Shown: one piece after another, positions 28,893 to 37,380 of the stretch
How positions within the stretch are numbered: position 1 is the first letter of the stretch
Layout of the letters: every line of letters begins with the position of its first letter
Source of the DNA: CAKZLS01 sp963771545
GTDB taxonomy: Bacteria; Pseudomonadota; Alphaproteobacteria; Rhodospirillales; Defluviicoccaceae
Direction: 5' to 3'
Assembly (NCBI GenBank): GCA_963771545.1
Contig: CAVYTX010000003.1
Span: 620,001-684,000 of the forward strand
DNA: 64,000 bases
Program-made: the position numbers and the translations under genes
Notes under the pieces: generated by a model
The model's database searches: none
What the model was told of the DNA's origin: nothing
The model's input: the letters and a program-made list of their open reading frames with translations, nothing else

Positions 28893-28979
28893 GTTGTTGG
28901 ACAGCCTAGCGGCAAAGCTAAGGTGTATTCCGGTGCCTGATCATTTGCGGCCGCCGGAGACCGCGGCCGAGGGGTCGCT

Positions 28980-29939
28980 TCACTGCGGTAGTTCGTTCCG
29001 GTGATTGGACGGGGGGCCGGGCGCCGGAGCTTCCGTATTTCCATTCGTCGCCGCGGCCAATTTCGTACTTTTGCGCCGAGATCCGAAAAATCGTGAAAAA
29101 AACCCGGGGCGCCGACGCCTGCTGGGCCCGGGGTCGGGCAACTCTCGGGACTTGTTGAGTACGATCCCTAAGAGATTCACATGACGCAGGAGGTCACATG
29201 CGCGCTCTATTTCGTCCGGCGTCGTCCTGTTTTCCTCGGCAAGGAGGATCGTAGCGTCGATGTAGGATGAAAGGGCCAGGGTGTCGGCGCCGGAGAGATT
29301 TGCCGGTACGTCGAAAACGATCAGGCGATTGGGGTAGCGGCCGCGCAATTCGAGAACCATTTCGGCCATCATGGGTGAGCCCATCAGTTCGGCCGTGTTT
29401 TCGACCGGTGCGCCTCCGGGAAGCACAACGAGATTTCCAATGTTCGGATGGATCAGCATGTCCTCCAGCCGAGCCTTGCCAACCAGGTAGTCCCCGAGGC
29501 CCGGTCCGGGAGCGAGCTCCAGCATGGTGCGCAGATATGGGTCGCGCAAATCGGCGTCTATAAGGAGCGCCGTGTAGTCCACCTCCATGCCGAAACTGAT
29601 GGCGAGGTTCAGCGACACGGTAGACTTGCCGGCCCCCTGGTTCGGACTCGTCACCGCGAGTGTTTGCCAGCCGTTTCTGCGCATCTGTTGGAGCACCTGC
29701 GTCCTTAGCAGGCGAAACGCATCGGCCGCCGTCGTGTTGTTCGCCACGACGGCTACTCGATGGCGCTCCAGCACCTGTGCCGGGATTTCGACGGCAGGGG
29801 TGTGCGTATAATCGACGCGGTTGGGCCGGCTTCCAGGAGAAGGGGCTTGATGGGCCGGCTTATCCGCCGCTCCCGAGAGGCCGCTATCCTTGGCTCCCGC
29901 CCCCAATTTGCGCGACAGGTCCACGGGGATCAAATCCAA
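28980..29939 (-). CDS. Tyrosine-kinase-like polysaccharide co-polymerase ATPase (CpsD/BY-kinase type)
   Basis: 319 residues from TTG 29939, overlapping the Wzz stop by 10 bases. P-loop ATPase of the MinD/Mrp type: SPNQGAGKSTVSLNLAISFG (Walker A, near residue 98-117), ALLIDADLRDPYLRTML (Walker A'), and RLIVFDVPANLSGADTLAL (Walker B), where Pro-Ala replaces the usual PP. The C-terminal tail is rich in Arg, Pro and Ser but has no Tyr cluster, unlike classical BY-kinases, so autophosphorylation there is unlikely. It should bind the Wzz cytoplasmic end and control chain length. An alternative start is GTG 29924. Confidence 0.82.
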   Translation of the reverse strand: MDLIPVDLSRKLGAGAKDSGLSGAADKPAHQAPSPGSRPNRVDYTHTPAVEIPAQVLERHRVAVVANNTTAADAFRLLRTQVLQQMRRNGWQTLAVTSPNQGAGKSTVSLNLAISFGMEVDYTALLIDADLRDPYLRTMLELAPGPGLGDYLVGKARLEDMLIHPNIGNLVVLPGGAPVENTAELMGSPMMAEMVLELRGRYPNRLIVFDVPANLSGADTLALSSYIDATILLAEENRTTPDEIERACDLLRHVNLLGIVLNKSRELPDPGPSRRRRPGFFSRFFGSRRKSTKLAAATNGNTEAPAPGPPSNHRNELPQ

Positions 29940-31681
29940 ATCTGACTAAGGAATTTCACAAAACTTAAACTGCCGACGAAGGATGCCGCCGCCAGCACCG
30001 GGATCAGACAGACCACCATCAGTATCCGCAGCCGCCGCCCCAGTCGTTCCCTACGGGTCTCGATGTACGGAATTGGATTCAGGATCGGAACGCGCGCGAT
30101 GCGCTCAAGTTCCAACGGTCCCTTGATTGACGGATTGATCAAGTCGCGCAGCCAGGCGAGACCAAACGCGCTACCGAGCGAAGCGACGAGGCCGACGAGC
30201 GCCAGGCGTTTGCGGTCAGGGCTGATCGGTTCAACCGGCAAATTGGCGGGTTCCATCAGCGTAAAGCGCTCGGCCTTGCGTTCTTTCTCCAATTGCTCGG
30301 CAATTTGGGCTTCCATCTGCTTGGCTTTAACTTCGCGGTAACGGGCCTGTGCGTTGTCGTAGTCGCGCGTCAACTCGCGGTACTCGCGTTCAATTTCCGG
30401 GATCTTCAGCAACCGCTCGTCATAGGTGCGCTGTTTCTCCCGCAAGTCGTCCCTCAGTCCCGAGCGATAGGCGAGCTCGCGTCTGGCGCTTTCAAGCTGG
30501 GTGTTCAGCGCAATATACGCCGGGTTGTCGGGAGCCTTGCCGGTGGTTTTCGGCGCCGTCGCCCGCAACATCGCGGATGCCTTCAGGGTTGCAATGGAGC
30601 GTTCGAGCCGCTGAATGTCGGGGTGATCATCGGTGTAGCGCTCCTTGAGCGCGGCAAGTTCCGCCTCAAGCTGTTCGAGCTTGCCTGAAGTGTCGATTTT
30701 CCTCCCCGAGACGCCGGACGCGGCCTTGAGAATCTCGATCTCTCGTTGCAGCTGTCGCATTTTAGGGTGCTCGGGGCCGTATCGGGCGGAGGTACTCAAG
30801 TATTCGGCCATGAGCGCTTGGAGGCGCGCTTCGGGCGTAAGGGCGGTTTCGCCGTCGGTGTTGGCCGTGAACGGGAGATAGGGTTTGATGAAGTGGAGTT
30901 GCGACTCGAGCGAAAGAATGCGGTCCTGGAGTGTATTTAAATCGCCTTCGTTTCGCAGAATTTCGGCCTGTGTACGTTCGGCAAGCTGCGTGTTGACCGG
31001 CAATGAGTCCGGTGTGATGCCCGCGTAGCGTCGTTTGAAGTTTGCCAAATTCGCTTCGATCTCCCGGATTTGCCCGGCCACCCGGTCCGCCTCCTCGGCG
31101 AGGAACGCCGTCGTCTGAGCCACGCTTTCCTGACGAGCCTTGACGTTTTCGTACAAGTATAACGCGACCAGGTCGGTCACGACGTTTTGAGCGCGATCCG
31201 GATGCGGGAAGTCATAGGCGATTTCGAAAGCGATAGTCGTGTTGACGCGGGATCCGCTGCCCCTGTCCGATATTCTGGCGTCGATTGGCGTCACGCTGAT
31301 ATCGTCGCGCATCCGTTCGACGATCTGATGATCCGTCTCCACTTTGCGGTATTTCTCGTAAAGATTGTATTTCTCAACGAGCGGCAACAGAACGGAACCT
31401 GTCATCACCTGCTGGCTGATGACCTCGATACGCTCATCCGCGAAGCTCGTGACGGTGGAGCGTACCAACTCGCGGGGAATCTCCTGCTCCTGCACCATGA
31501 TGGTTGCCGAGGATTGGTAGAGCGGCGGCCAACCGACCACGATACCGGCGAAAATCGCACCGACCACCGCGGCGACGGCAAGGATCTGAAGCTTGTGCCG
31601 GCGGAAGATGGCGATGTATTCGCTCAAGTGCTTGCTGGCATCCTCCTCGGCGTATGCATCTTGTGCGTGCAGCTCAGTCAC
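29930..31681 (-). CDS. Wzz-type chain-length determinant / polysaccharide co-polymerase
   Basis: 583 residues from GTG 31681, which has AAGGA 8 bases upstream; a TTG at 31699 would be 6 codons earlier. Two membrane helices flank a large periplasmic domain: ILAVAAVVGAIFAGIVVGWP (about residue 35) and LALVGLVASLGSAFGLAWLR (about residue 510). A further C-terminal helix (LMVVCLIPVLAAASFVGSL) is unusual. The central part is a long coiled coil (VAGQIREIEANLANFKRRYA, LEQLEAELAALKERY). Pro-rich motif near helix 2: NLPVEPISPDRKRLAL. It is the first gene of the minus-strand polymer operon and overlaps the kinase gene. Confidence 0.88.
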   Translation of the reverse strand: MTELHAQDAYAEEDASKHLSEYIAIFRRHKLQILAVAAVVGAIFAGIVVGWPPLYQSSATIMVQEQEIPRELVRSTVTSFADERIEVISQQVMTGSVLLPLVEKYNLYEKYRKVETDHQIVERMRDDISVTPIDARISDRGSGSRVNTTIAFEIAYDFPHPDRAQNVVTDLVALYLYENVKARQESVAQTTAFLAEEADRVAGQIREIEANLANFKRRYAGITPDSLPVNTQLAERTQAEILRNEGDLNTLQDRILSLESQLHFIKPYLPFTANTDGETALTPEARLQALMAEYLSTSARYGPEHPKMRQLQREIEILKAASGVSGRKIDTSGKLEQLEAELAALKERYTDDHPDIQRLERSIATLKASAMLRATAPKTTGKAPDNPAYIALNTQLESARRELAYRSGLRDDLREKQRTYDERLLKIPEIEREYRELTRDYDNAQARYREVKAKQMEAQIAEQLEKERKAERFTLMEPANLPVEPISPDRKRLALVGLVASLGSAFGLAWLRDLINPSIKGPLELERIARVPILNPIPYIETRRERLGRRLRILMVVCLIPVLAAASFVGSLSFVKFLSQIWI

Positions 31682-31702
31682 AGGGCCCGTCCTTGACAAG
31701 GT

Positions 31703-31918
31703 TTACGGCTTCGGGACTGAAATGGCGCCCTCGGGCTTGACGAGAACTCCGCCGTTGTCAGCTTTCCCGCGTGATACAGAGACTGCGACAAGCCCCTGGG
31801 GAGGCTCCAAATGGGCGGACCGTCCGACGCGAGGCACCCTCGATGGCTTTCGCCCACCCTTTGCTTCAGCAACGATGTCCCGGAAAGGGGACGATGCGCC
31901 AAGAAGCGAAAAAGCCAT
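31703..31918 (-). CDS. Small uncharacterised ORF immediately upstream of Wzz
   Basis: 71 codons from ATG 31918 to the stop at 31703, 21 bases before the Wzz start and on the same strand. The sequence (MAFSLLGASSPFRDIVAEAK, later GVLVKPEGAISVPKP) has no recognised domain, no membrane helix and no signal peptide. It may be a leader peptide or spurious. No reading frame of the same strand competes with it. Support is position only. Confidence 0.3.
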   Translation of the reverse strand: MAFSLLGASSPFRDIVAEAKGGRKPSRVPRVGRSAHLEPPQGLVAVSVSRGKADNGGVLVKPEGAISVPKP

Positions 31919-32092
31919 TATAATCCAGCCCAGAAGATTTGTGGAACAAAATTGAATTACGATTTCCGCAGCATCCTCTAAAATTATACGACAAAATTTA
32001 GTATATCATACTACGAAGGATTAATGCAAGATGACCAACTCTTCACAAACCGGGCAACGTCGAGCCTGGCCTAACGGTCCGCGGCAAGGCTA
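31919..32092 (-). promoter_or_regulatory. AT-rich upstream region of the polymer operon
   Basis: A markedly AT-rich block lies between the GC-rich element at 32093 and the operon. On the minus strand a TATAAT (plus-strand ATTATA at 31983-31988) is a plausible -10; no good TTGACA partner at 16-18 bp was found. The segment 31995-32012 is also AT-rich (TTTAGTATATCATACTAC). Likely promoter of the minus-strand operon, on composition and position only. Confidence 0.35.
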
Positions 32093-32356
32093 GTACCCAC
32101 TTTCATGGTTCCGTGCCTCATGTGATCGCGTTTCCCGGGGCCTCGGCAGGAGACGGTGCGCCGGCGATGCTGGAGCATCGTCAAGCGCCGTCGACGCCCC
32201 GAGGCCCCGGGAAAAGCGACCCTATGGGCGGCCTTCCGAGGCTCCCGGCGGCGTCGCGCGCCGCTTGTGATGCTCCAGCATCACGGCGCGCCACGCTCCT
32301 GACCGGACGATCTCGGAAGGCCGTCACATGGGGCACGGAACCATGAAAGTGGGTAC
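32093..32356. repeat. Self-complementary 264-bp element, copy 1 (three-way-junction type)
   Basis: The outer arms 32093-32125 and 32324-32356 pair over 33 positions with one mismatch (a G-T wobble if RNA). Inside are two hairpin arms: 32127-32146 with 32199-32218 (19 of 20 pairs) and 32229-32240 with 32312-32323 (12 perfect pairs). Small hairpins sit in the loops, for example GATGCTCCAGCATC. A second copy with different stems but similar loops lies at 57444-57724. Not a coding sequence. Function unknown; candidates are a structured RNA, a MITE-like mobile hairpin, or a recombination site recognised by shape. Confidence 0.75.
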
Positions 32357-32901
32357 CAGGATGCGACAGCGCCCCGGTAGTTGTCTCCGCTCGTTACGTT
32401 CCTGCATGGCCTACTGGCACTGCTCGACTTACTGTACACTCATAGCGTGTCCAGCCGCAATAACCATCTTTAGTCGTGAGCCCAGTGCACCGAAGATGGC
32501 ATCATACCAGCGTGTGGTTGAGCCTCACGCAGGGTTTGCGTGTGCGAAGCGTCACCGTGGCGGTCCGACTCGCGCCGCAAAGTATGAAGCTAATGCTGGA
32601 ATTCCGCCGACGGACCCGGCCCATGGGGGTCTTCGTCGACAGAACCAACATCGAGCGCATCCTGTACGCCGACTTCACAACACGCCAAAACCAATCACAA
32701 GGAATCAGCGCCGCCTTCCCACCGACACAAGACACGTAACATCACCAGCGGTTGTTGTTCGGTTGACAAAAGGGGCATAAAAATGAGATGTTAATTGCAT
32801 CTCGTGTAAGATGCGCGCCGCCCTAAACGCGCGCTGCCGGCGATGGGAAGAGGGATGATTCTCATCACGGAGACTGGGCGGGCAACTTGGAGGTTAGGCT
32901 A
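32357..32901. other. Intergenic region, no gene recognised
   Basis: 545 bases between the self-complementary element and the small peptide gene. A plus-strand frame at 32476-32739 encodes LEFRRRTRPMGVFVDRTNIE and further basic sequence, but I recognise no family and would not call it a gene. The last 60 bases before 32902 probably contain the promoter of the cassette downstream. Confidence 0.4.
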
Positions 32902-33081
32902 ATGGAAAAATACGATCGTCCGTCGCGGGAGCGGCGGGACTTCATCGCGAGGTGTGGACGGTTCGCGCTGGCGACACCCCCGGCAATCGCGCTCCTGCTG
33001 TCCGCCGATGGTCGCAGCTATGCGGACGCCGTCAGCGGTGGAACCACAAAAAAAGAGAAGAAGCCGAAAAAGGTGAAATAA
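32902..33081 (+). CDS. Small Tat-like/basic-tail peptide heading the PqqD-HprK cassette
   Basis: 59 residues from ATG 32902, with GGAGG 8 bases upstream; the TTG at 32887 is less likely. The N-terminus has RERRDFIARCGRFALATPPA, a twin-arginine-like motif followed by a hydrophobic stretch ending near GRSYA. The tail is Lys-rich (TTKKEKKPKKVK). It ends 60 bases before, and in the same frame as, the fused PqqD-HprK gene. Its size, position and leader-like N-terminus suggest a precursor or cargo peptide handled by the PqqD domain. That is inference; no family is recognised with certainty. Confidence 0.6.
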   Translation: MEKYDRPSRERRDFIARCGRFALATPPAIALLLSADGRSYADAVSGGTTKKEKKPKKVK

Positions 33082-33141
33082 ATAAAAAGCGTATTCCGCA
33101 AGCAAGGCGCCCCAAGAGAAGGGTTCGGCGCGAGCGCGAGC

Positions 33142-34308
33142 TTGCATCTGTTGGACGAAGAGGGCGTCCTGTTCGACCCGCGGGCGCAGCGGATCTATCG
33201 GCTCAACCAGGCATCGACGCTGCTTTGGTGTTGTTTGGCCGAAGGGTGGAGCGAAAATCGCATTCGAGCGCTGCTGGAGACACGTTGCGGACTGCCGCCG
33301 GAGCGCGCGTCAGACTACATGGCTTGGACGCTGGCCGAATGGCGTGATACGGGGCTGCTCGCAGATGAGCCATCCCAGGGCGCAGCCGAGGACGAAAGAG
33401 GCGCGTTGTCTCCGTTGCGAGTCGATCCGTTGCCGCCTTCGGCCGCTATGCCGCCGTCAACCGCGCACCGGCGGCTTGGCTACCGGATCCTCGACTGCGA
33501 CATCCAACTGTGCGGATTGCCGGCGCCATTGGCCGACTCGATGGACGAGGCACTGGGCCGCCTCGGTTCCGCCCAGTTGGGGTCCGCCGCGGTCATTTGC
33601 ACCCTGGTCGACGCCGCCGATGGTTATGTGCTGACCGATGGCGACCGTGTCGTTGACCGATGCACCGCTCTGGAAGCGGTCGTGCCGATGGTCAAGGCGG
33701 CGCTCATCCGCATCGCCATCGGCCGGGCGGCGGCATTCGCGGTCGTCCACGCGGCGGCGGTGTGCAGGGATGGACCGGTCGTTATCCTTCCGGGACCGGC
33801 CGGTACGGGCAAGAGCACGCTGGCGGCAAACCTGGTGCTCGACGGTTGGACCCTGGCGGCCGACGACATAACGGTCCTTGGCCACGATCATTCCTTCCCG
33901 GTTCGACCGCTGCCGACGGCACTGTGCCTCAAGACGGACGCCTGGCCGGTGATCGCCACGACAGCACCGGAAGTGGAGCGCTTGACCGTGCATCGGCGCG
34001 CCGACGGGCAGTTCGTAAGGTATTTCAGCCCTCGACGCGACCGAGAACCGACCGGAGCCGCGGCTTCGGTTCCCATTGGGTTGATCGCTTTTCCGCGATA
34101 CATGTCTGGCGCGGCGCCGAGCGTTCGGCACCTGGGTCTGATCGAGGCGTTCGAGCGGTTTCTACCTCAGTTTTATCCGGTGTCGAACCGGTTCGATGAG
34201 GAGACGATCGACCGGCTGATTGGCCTGTTGAGGCGGGCGCCGACGATCGAGGTTTGCTACGGCGACGGTTCCGAAGCGGTCAATGCTATTCGCACATGGG
34301 CAAAATGA
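33142..34308 (+). CDS. PqqD-like domain fused to HPr-kinase-like domain
   Basis: 388 residues from TTG 33142; no ATG or GTG precedes it after the upstream stop, so the start is uncertain. Residues 1-75 look like a PqqD peptide-binding winged helix (EGVLFDPRAQRIYRLNQAST, WCCLAEGWSENRI, WRDTGLLADE). Residues 110-388 are HprK-like: ILPGPAGTGKSTLAANLVLD (Walker A, 218-226), LAADDITVLG, and a C-terminal lobe. I recall separate PqqD-like and HprK-related A proteins next to nucleotidyltransferases in exosortase/polysaccharide loci; here they are one polypeptide. Likely role: bind a peptide leader and phosphorylate it or a partner. It overlaps the next gene by an ATGA. Confidence 0.72.
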   Translation: MHLLDEEGVLFDPRAQRIYRLNQASTLLWCCLAEGWSENRIRALLETRCGLPPERASDYMAWTLAEWRDTGLLADEPSQGAAEDERGALSPLRVDPLPPSAAMPPSTAHRRLGYRILDCDIQLCGLPAPLADSMDEALGRLGSAQLGSAAVICTLVDAADGYVLTDGDRVVDRCTALEAVVPMVKAALIRIAIGRAAAFAVVHAAAVCRDGPVVILPGPAGTGKSTLAANLVLDGWTLAADDITVLGHDHSFPVRPLPTALCLKTDAWPVIATTAPEVERLTVHRRADGQFVRYFSPRRDREPTGAAASVPIGLIAFPRYMSGAAPSVRHLGLIEAFERFLPQFYPVSNRFDEETIDRLIGLLRRAPTIEVCYGDGSEAVNAIRTWAK

Positions 34309-35450
34309 GTCGCCTGCCGTCCCACGTTGAAACCGTCGTGACCATCTTGCGGCGGGGCCAGGGTGATGGTCGGCCAGTCGACGACTGCCTTGCGGCTGCC
34401 GACTGGGAGTCGGCGCTGGCGTTCGCCAATCAGGAATTGGTGACGCCGGAGCTGCACGCGGCGTTTATCTCCGCCGGACTCGGTGATCGGCTGCCGCCGG
34501 ACGTGGGCGCCTATTTGGCGTACCTTCACGATCTCAATCGAACCCGCAACGAGCGAATGCGTGAGCAGCTGATCGAAGTGATCAAGGTCTGGAACGATGC
34601 GGGTCTTGTTCCCCTGGTGCTGAAGAGCGGGGCGGCTTTGCTCACCGAGGGTGAAGCGATGAGCTCTCGAATGGTGACGGATCTGGACTTTCTGTTCGAT
34701 CCGTCCGAGGTCGAAAGGGCTGTTCGAACTGCCGGGATTCTCGGTTACCGCCCCGCCGTCGAACATGACGCCGGAGAGCACGCCTATATGTACTTGGCTC
34801 GGGCGGGAGGACCCGCACTCTTGGACCTTCACCGCGGATTGCTGATGATGGTGCATCTTCTACCGGTTACGGCTCTTCGCCGGCGCGCAATTCCTCGGCG
34901 GTGCGATGATGTCCACGCACTGGTGCCTTCGGGCGAGGACCAGTTGCTGCACAGGGTGCTTCACGACATGGTTCACTGCGGTGCCCATCAAAGCGGGATC
35001 ATTTTATTGCGCGGCCTCACCGACTTCGCCCGGATGGTGAGCGCGCCCGCGCCATTGGACTGGGATGCGATTGTCTCGACCCTGAAGCGGCATGGTGCCC
35101 ACGACGTGCTCTGCGCGCAGGCATATGCGGCCCGGGAACTTCTCGGCGTAGAGGTACCGCCAACCATCGCCGACGGACCGGCGGCGCGGGTCTATTACTG
35201 GCGCGGAGTGGCGAGGTGGCGTCGGCACGGAGCCGACATCGAGCCAGCGCTATTGCGCCTATTTCTCAGCGGTCTAGCCTATAGGTGGGACCCAGCCGCC
35301 AGGATGGTGCCGTTTCCGGTCAAGCTTGTGCGACGACTGCTTTACGGTTGGGAACCGACCCCCGTTTCGCCTCCCCCCGGATCTGCAGCCGCCCGCTGGT
35401 TGCGCTGTTGGCGCAGAGATTGGGCGAAGCCGGCCGCAAAGCGCCATTAA
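34305..35450 (+). CDS. Nucleotidyltransferase family protein (NTP_transf_5-like)
   Basis: 381 residues. The ATG 34305 overlaps the upstream stop (ATGA); ATG 34296 and a TTG/ATG series further up are in frame. The core motif is LVLKSGAALLTEGEAMSSRM followed by VTDLDFLFDP, where the Asp pair is the metal site of the nucleotidyltransferase fold. Later come LLDLHRGLLM and HRVLHDMVHCGAHQSG, with His residues typical of this family. Such proteins occur with HprK-related kinases in polysaccharide loci and with lasso-peptide kinases. It might nucleotidylate a peptide or a sugar phosphate. Substrate not known. Confidence 0.75.
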   Translation: MSRLPSHVETVVTILRRGQGDGRPVDDCLAAADWESALAFANQELVTPELHAAFISAGLGDRLPPDVGAYLAYLHDLNRTRNERMREQLIEVIKVWNDAGLVPLVLKSGAALLTEGEAMSSRMVTDLDFLFDPSEVERAVRTAGILGYRPAVEHDAGEHAYMYLARAGGPALLDLHRGLLMMVHLLPVTALRRRAIPRRCDDVHALVPSGEDQLLHRVLHDMVHCGAHQSGIILLRGLTDFARMVSAPAPLDWDAIVSTLKRHGAHDVLCAQAYAARELLGVEVPPTIADGPAARVYYWRGVARWRRHGADIEPALLRLFLSGLAYRWDPAARMVPFPVKLVRRLLYGWEPTPVSPPPGSAAARWLRCWRRDWAKPAAKRH

Positions 35451-35519
35451 ACCGAACTTTGCCCGGATTTGGCGTAAGTGAAGCGGGATGGCTGGGATAG
35501 CTGCTTAAGCTTCGTTCCG

Positions 35520-37205
35520 TCAGGGACGGGGCGTGTGGATCATGACGATGCTCTCGTTGGGGCTCTCGTTGGGGCCGGGGACGCGGAGGGCGGCGGTGTC
35601 GCCGCGATCGTTGCCGAGGTCGCTGACGGGGGCGCCTTCCAGGTCGCCCTCGGGGTTCGCGGCTTCCACGGTCTTGCCCGCGGGGGCGCCCCCTGGATCG
35701 TTCGCAGTGACCGCCGGCGGGGTGTCGGCCGTCTTTGGCTGTTCCTGGGTCGGCGCCCAGCCGCCGCCGAGGCTGCGGTAGATGCCGATCAGGAAGTTGG
35801 CGACTTGGCCCTGGCTCTGGAAATACTGGTCGTCCTGCTGGGCTTTCCGGCTTTCCTGATCCTGGACGTTCTGGAAGTCGGTGAGACCGGTGACGTAGAG
35901 CGTGTTGACCAGCTCCACCGATCGCGACGCCGCCTCCGCGGAGAGCCGCAGGGACTCGCGCCGGTCGGTTTCCTGAATGTAGAAAACCATGTTGTCTTCC
36001 ACCTCCCGGAGCGCGTCGAGCACCGTCTGCTCATAGCTGAACAGCGCCGCCTGGGTCCTGGCATCCTCGGCCTGAATGCGGCTGCGGACGCGCCCGCCGT
36101 CGAACAGGTTCCACTGGACCGTCGGGCCCACGGAAAAGGCGCGGCTCTCCCAATTGAAGAAATCGGTTGGGCCGATGGTTTGCATGCCGAAGAAGCCGCT
36201 GAGCGAGAACCGGGGATAGAGATCGGCGGTGGCGACCCCGATCAGGGCGGTCTGCGCCGCCAGCGCGCGCTCGGCCGACCGCACGTCGGGACGCTGGCGC
36301 AAGAGTTCCGTCGGCCGCGCGACGAGGATTTCCGGGGGCGGTTGCGGGATCGGCTGGGCCTCGGACAACTCCGGCCATAGCACCGAGGGACGCTCGCCGA
36401 TCAGCACGCCCAGGGCGTGAACCGCCTGGGCCAGTTCCTGGCGGCGTTGCGGAACGGTAGATTCCGTCGTGTACAGGTTGAGCCGCGCCTGCGCCACTTC
36501 CAGATCCGACGCCAGCTCCGCCGCCAGCCGGTCCTCGACGAGATTGAGGGTCTTCTTCTGGCTCTCGACGTTTTCCAGCGCCGATTTGATGCGGGCCTGA
36601 GCCGTTCGAACGTTCACGTACGCGTTCGCCACCTCGGCGTACAGCGACACCAGAACGTCGCGGTAATCCTCGATGGTGACCTGAAGACCGGCGTCGGCCA
36701 ATTCGACCGAGCGGGCGATCCGTCCCCAGATATCCACCTCCCATTCGGCGCTCAGACCGGTGGAATACAGCGTGCTGGTTCTCCGGCTGGGGGGGATAAC
36801 ATCCTCCTGAACGTTTTCGCTGATGCGGCTGGTGTCGATCTGGCCGATACCGTCGAGCGCCGGCAGGGACTCGCCGGCCGCGAAGCCCACATTGGCCCGC
36901 GCCTCGAGAATGCGTGCCACCGCCTGTTTGGCGTCCAGGTTGCCGGCGGTCGTCCGGTCGATGAGGCTGTCGAGGAGGGGATCGTCGAAGGTCTTCCACC
37001 AGGTTCGCAGATCCGCCTTGCCTTCCTTGAGTCCCTTGGAGAGATCCACGTACCAGGAGTCCGGCATTTGCGTTTGCGGGGGCTCGTAGTCCGGTCCTAC
37101 CGCGCAAGCGTTCAGCCATCCCGAAACAAGTACAAGGGAAAGCGCGGACGCCGGACCCTTGCCACTCCGGCGCCGTGTCGTGGCTTGAGGTTTCGAATGC
37201 GTCAT
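35520..37205 (-). CDS. RND efflux outer-membrane factor lipoprotein (NodT/OprM type)
   Basis: 561 residues from ATG 37205. The signal peptide ends in a lipobox (LVSGWLNAC) followed by AVGPDYEPPQ, the standard start of this family. Two repeated alpha/beta barrel halves are visible: WEVDIWGRIARSVELADAGL and ALGVLIGERPS, then RQRPDVRSAERALAAQTALI, ATADLYPRFSLSGFFG, and VQWNLFDGGRVRSRIQAE. About 70 extra residues of Pro/Gly/Glu-rich tail follow GGGWAPTQEQP. It forms the outer-membrane channel of a tripartite pump, but no inner-membrane RND transporter or adaptor lies nearby, so its partners are encoded elsewhere. Confidence 0.9.
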   Translation of the reverse strand: MTHSKPQATTRRRSGKGPASALSLVLVSGWLNACAVGPDYEPPQTQMPDSWYVDLSKGLKEGKADLRTWWKTFDDPLLDSLIDRTTAGNLDAKQAVARILEARANVGFAAGESLPALDGIGQIDTSRISENVQEDVIPPSRRTSTLYSTGLSAEWEVDIWGRIARSVELADAGLQVTIEDYRDVLVSLYAEVANAYVNVRTAQARIKSALENVESQKKTLNLVEDRLAAELASDLEVAQARLNLYTTESTVPQRRQELAQAVHALGVLIGERPSVLWPELSEAQPIPQPPPEILVARPTELLRQRPDVRSAERALAAQTALIGVATADLYPRFSLSGFFGMQTIGPTDFFNWESRAFSVGPTVQWNLFDGGRVRSRIQAEDARTQAALFSYEQTVLDALREVEDNMVFYIQETDRRESLRLSAEAASRSVELVNTLYVTGLTDFQNVQDQESRKAQQDDQYFQSQGQVANFLIGIYRSLGGGWAPTQEQPKTADTPPAVTANDPGGAPAGKTVEAANPEGDLEGAPVSDLGNDRGDTAALRVPGPNESPNESIVMIHTPRP

Positions 37206-37380
37206 GGTCGCGGACTGTTTCCTGCCAGGAAGGTTTTTTCGAAAGCGGCAATCGAATCGATTCCCCGCCGAGCCGGGGTTATTCTTATTCGCCGCCAGGC
37301 ACGCGCGCAATTGTTATCGTTTTGCGCGCGGCTTTTGGCGAACCGGTCGCGGTCCGGAATCGGCGAACAAACGGCCGTCC

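Noticed and set aside
32476..32739. Possible transposase fragment
   Set aside because: The basic sequence around VDRTNIERILYADF did not match any transposase family I could name.
32902..35450. Lasso-peptide cluster
   Set aside because: No leader peptidase or adjacent cyclase; only a PqqD-HprK fusion, a nucleotidyltransferase and a small peptide. The resemblance is partial.
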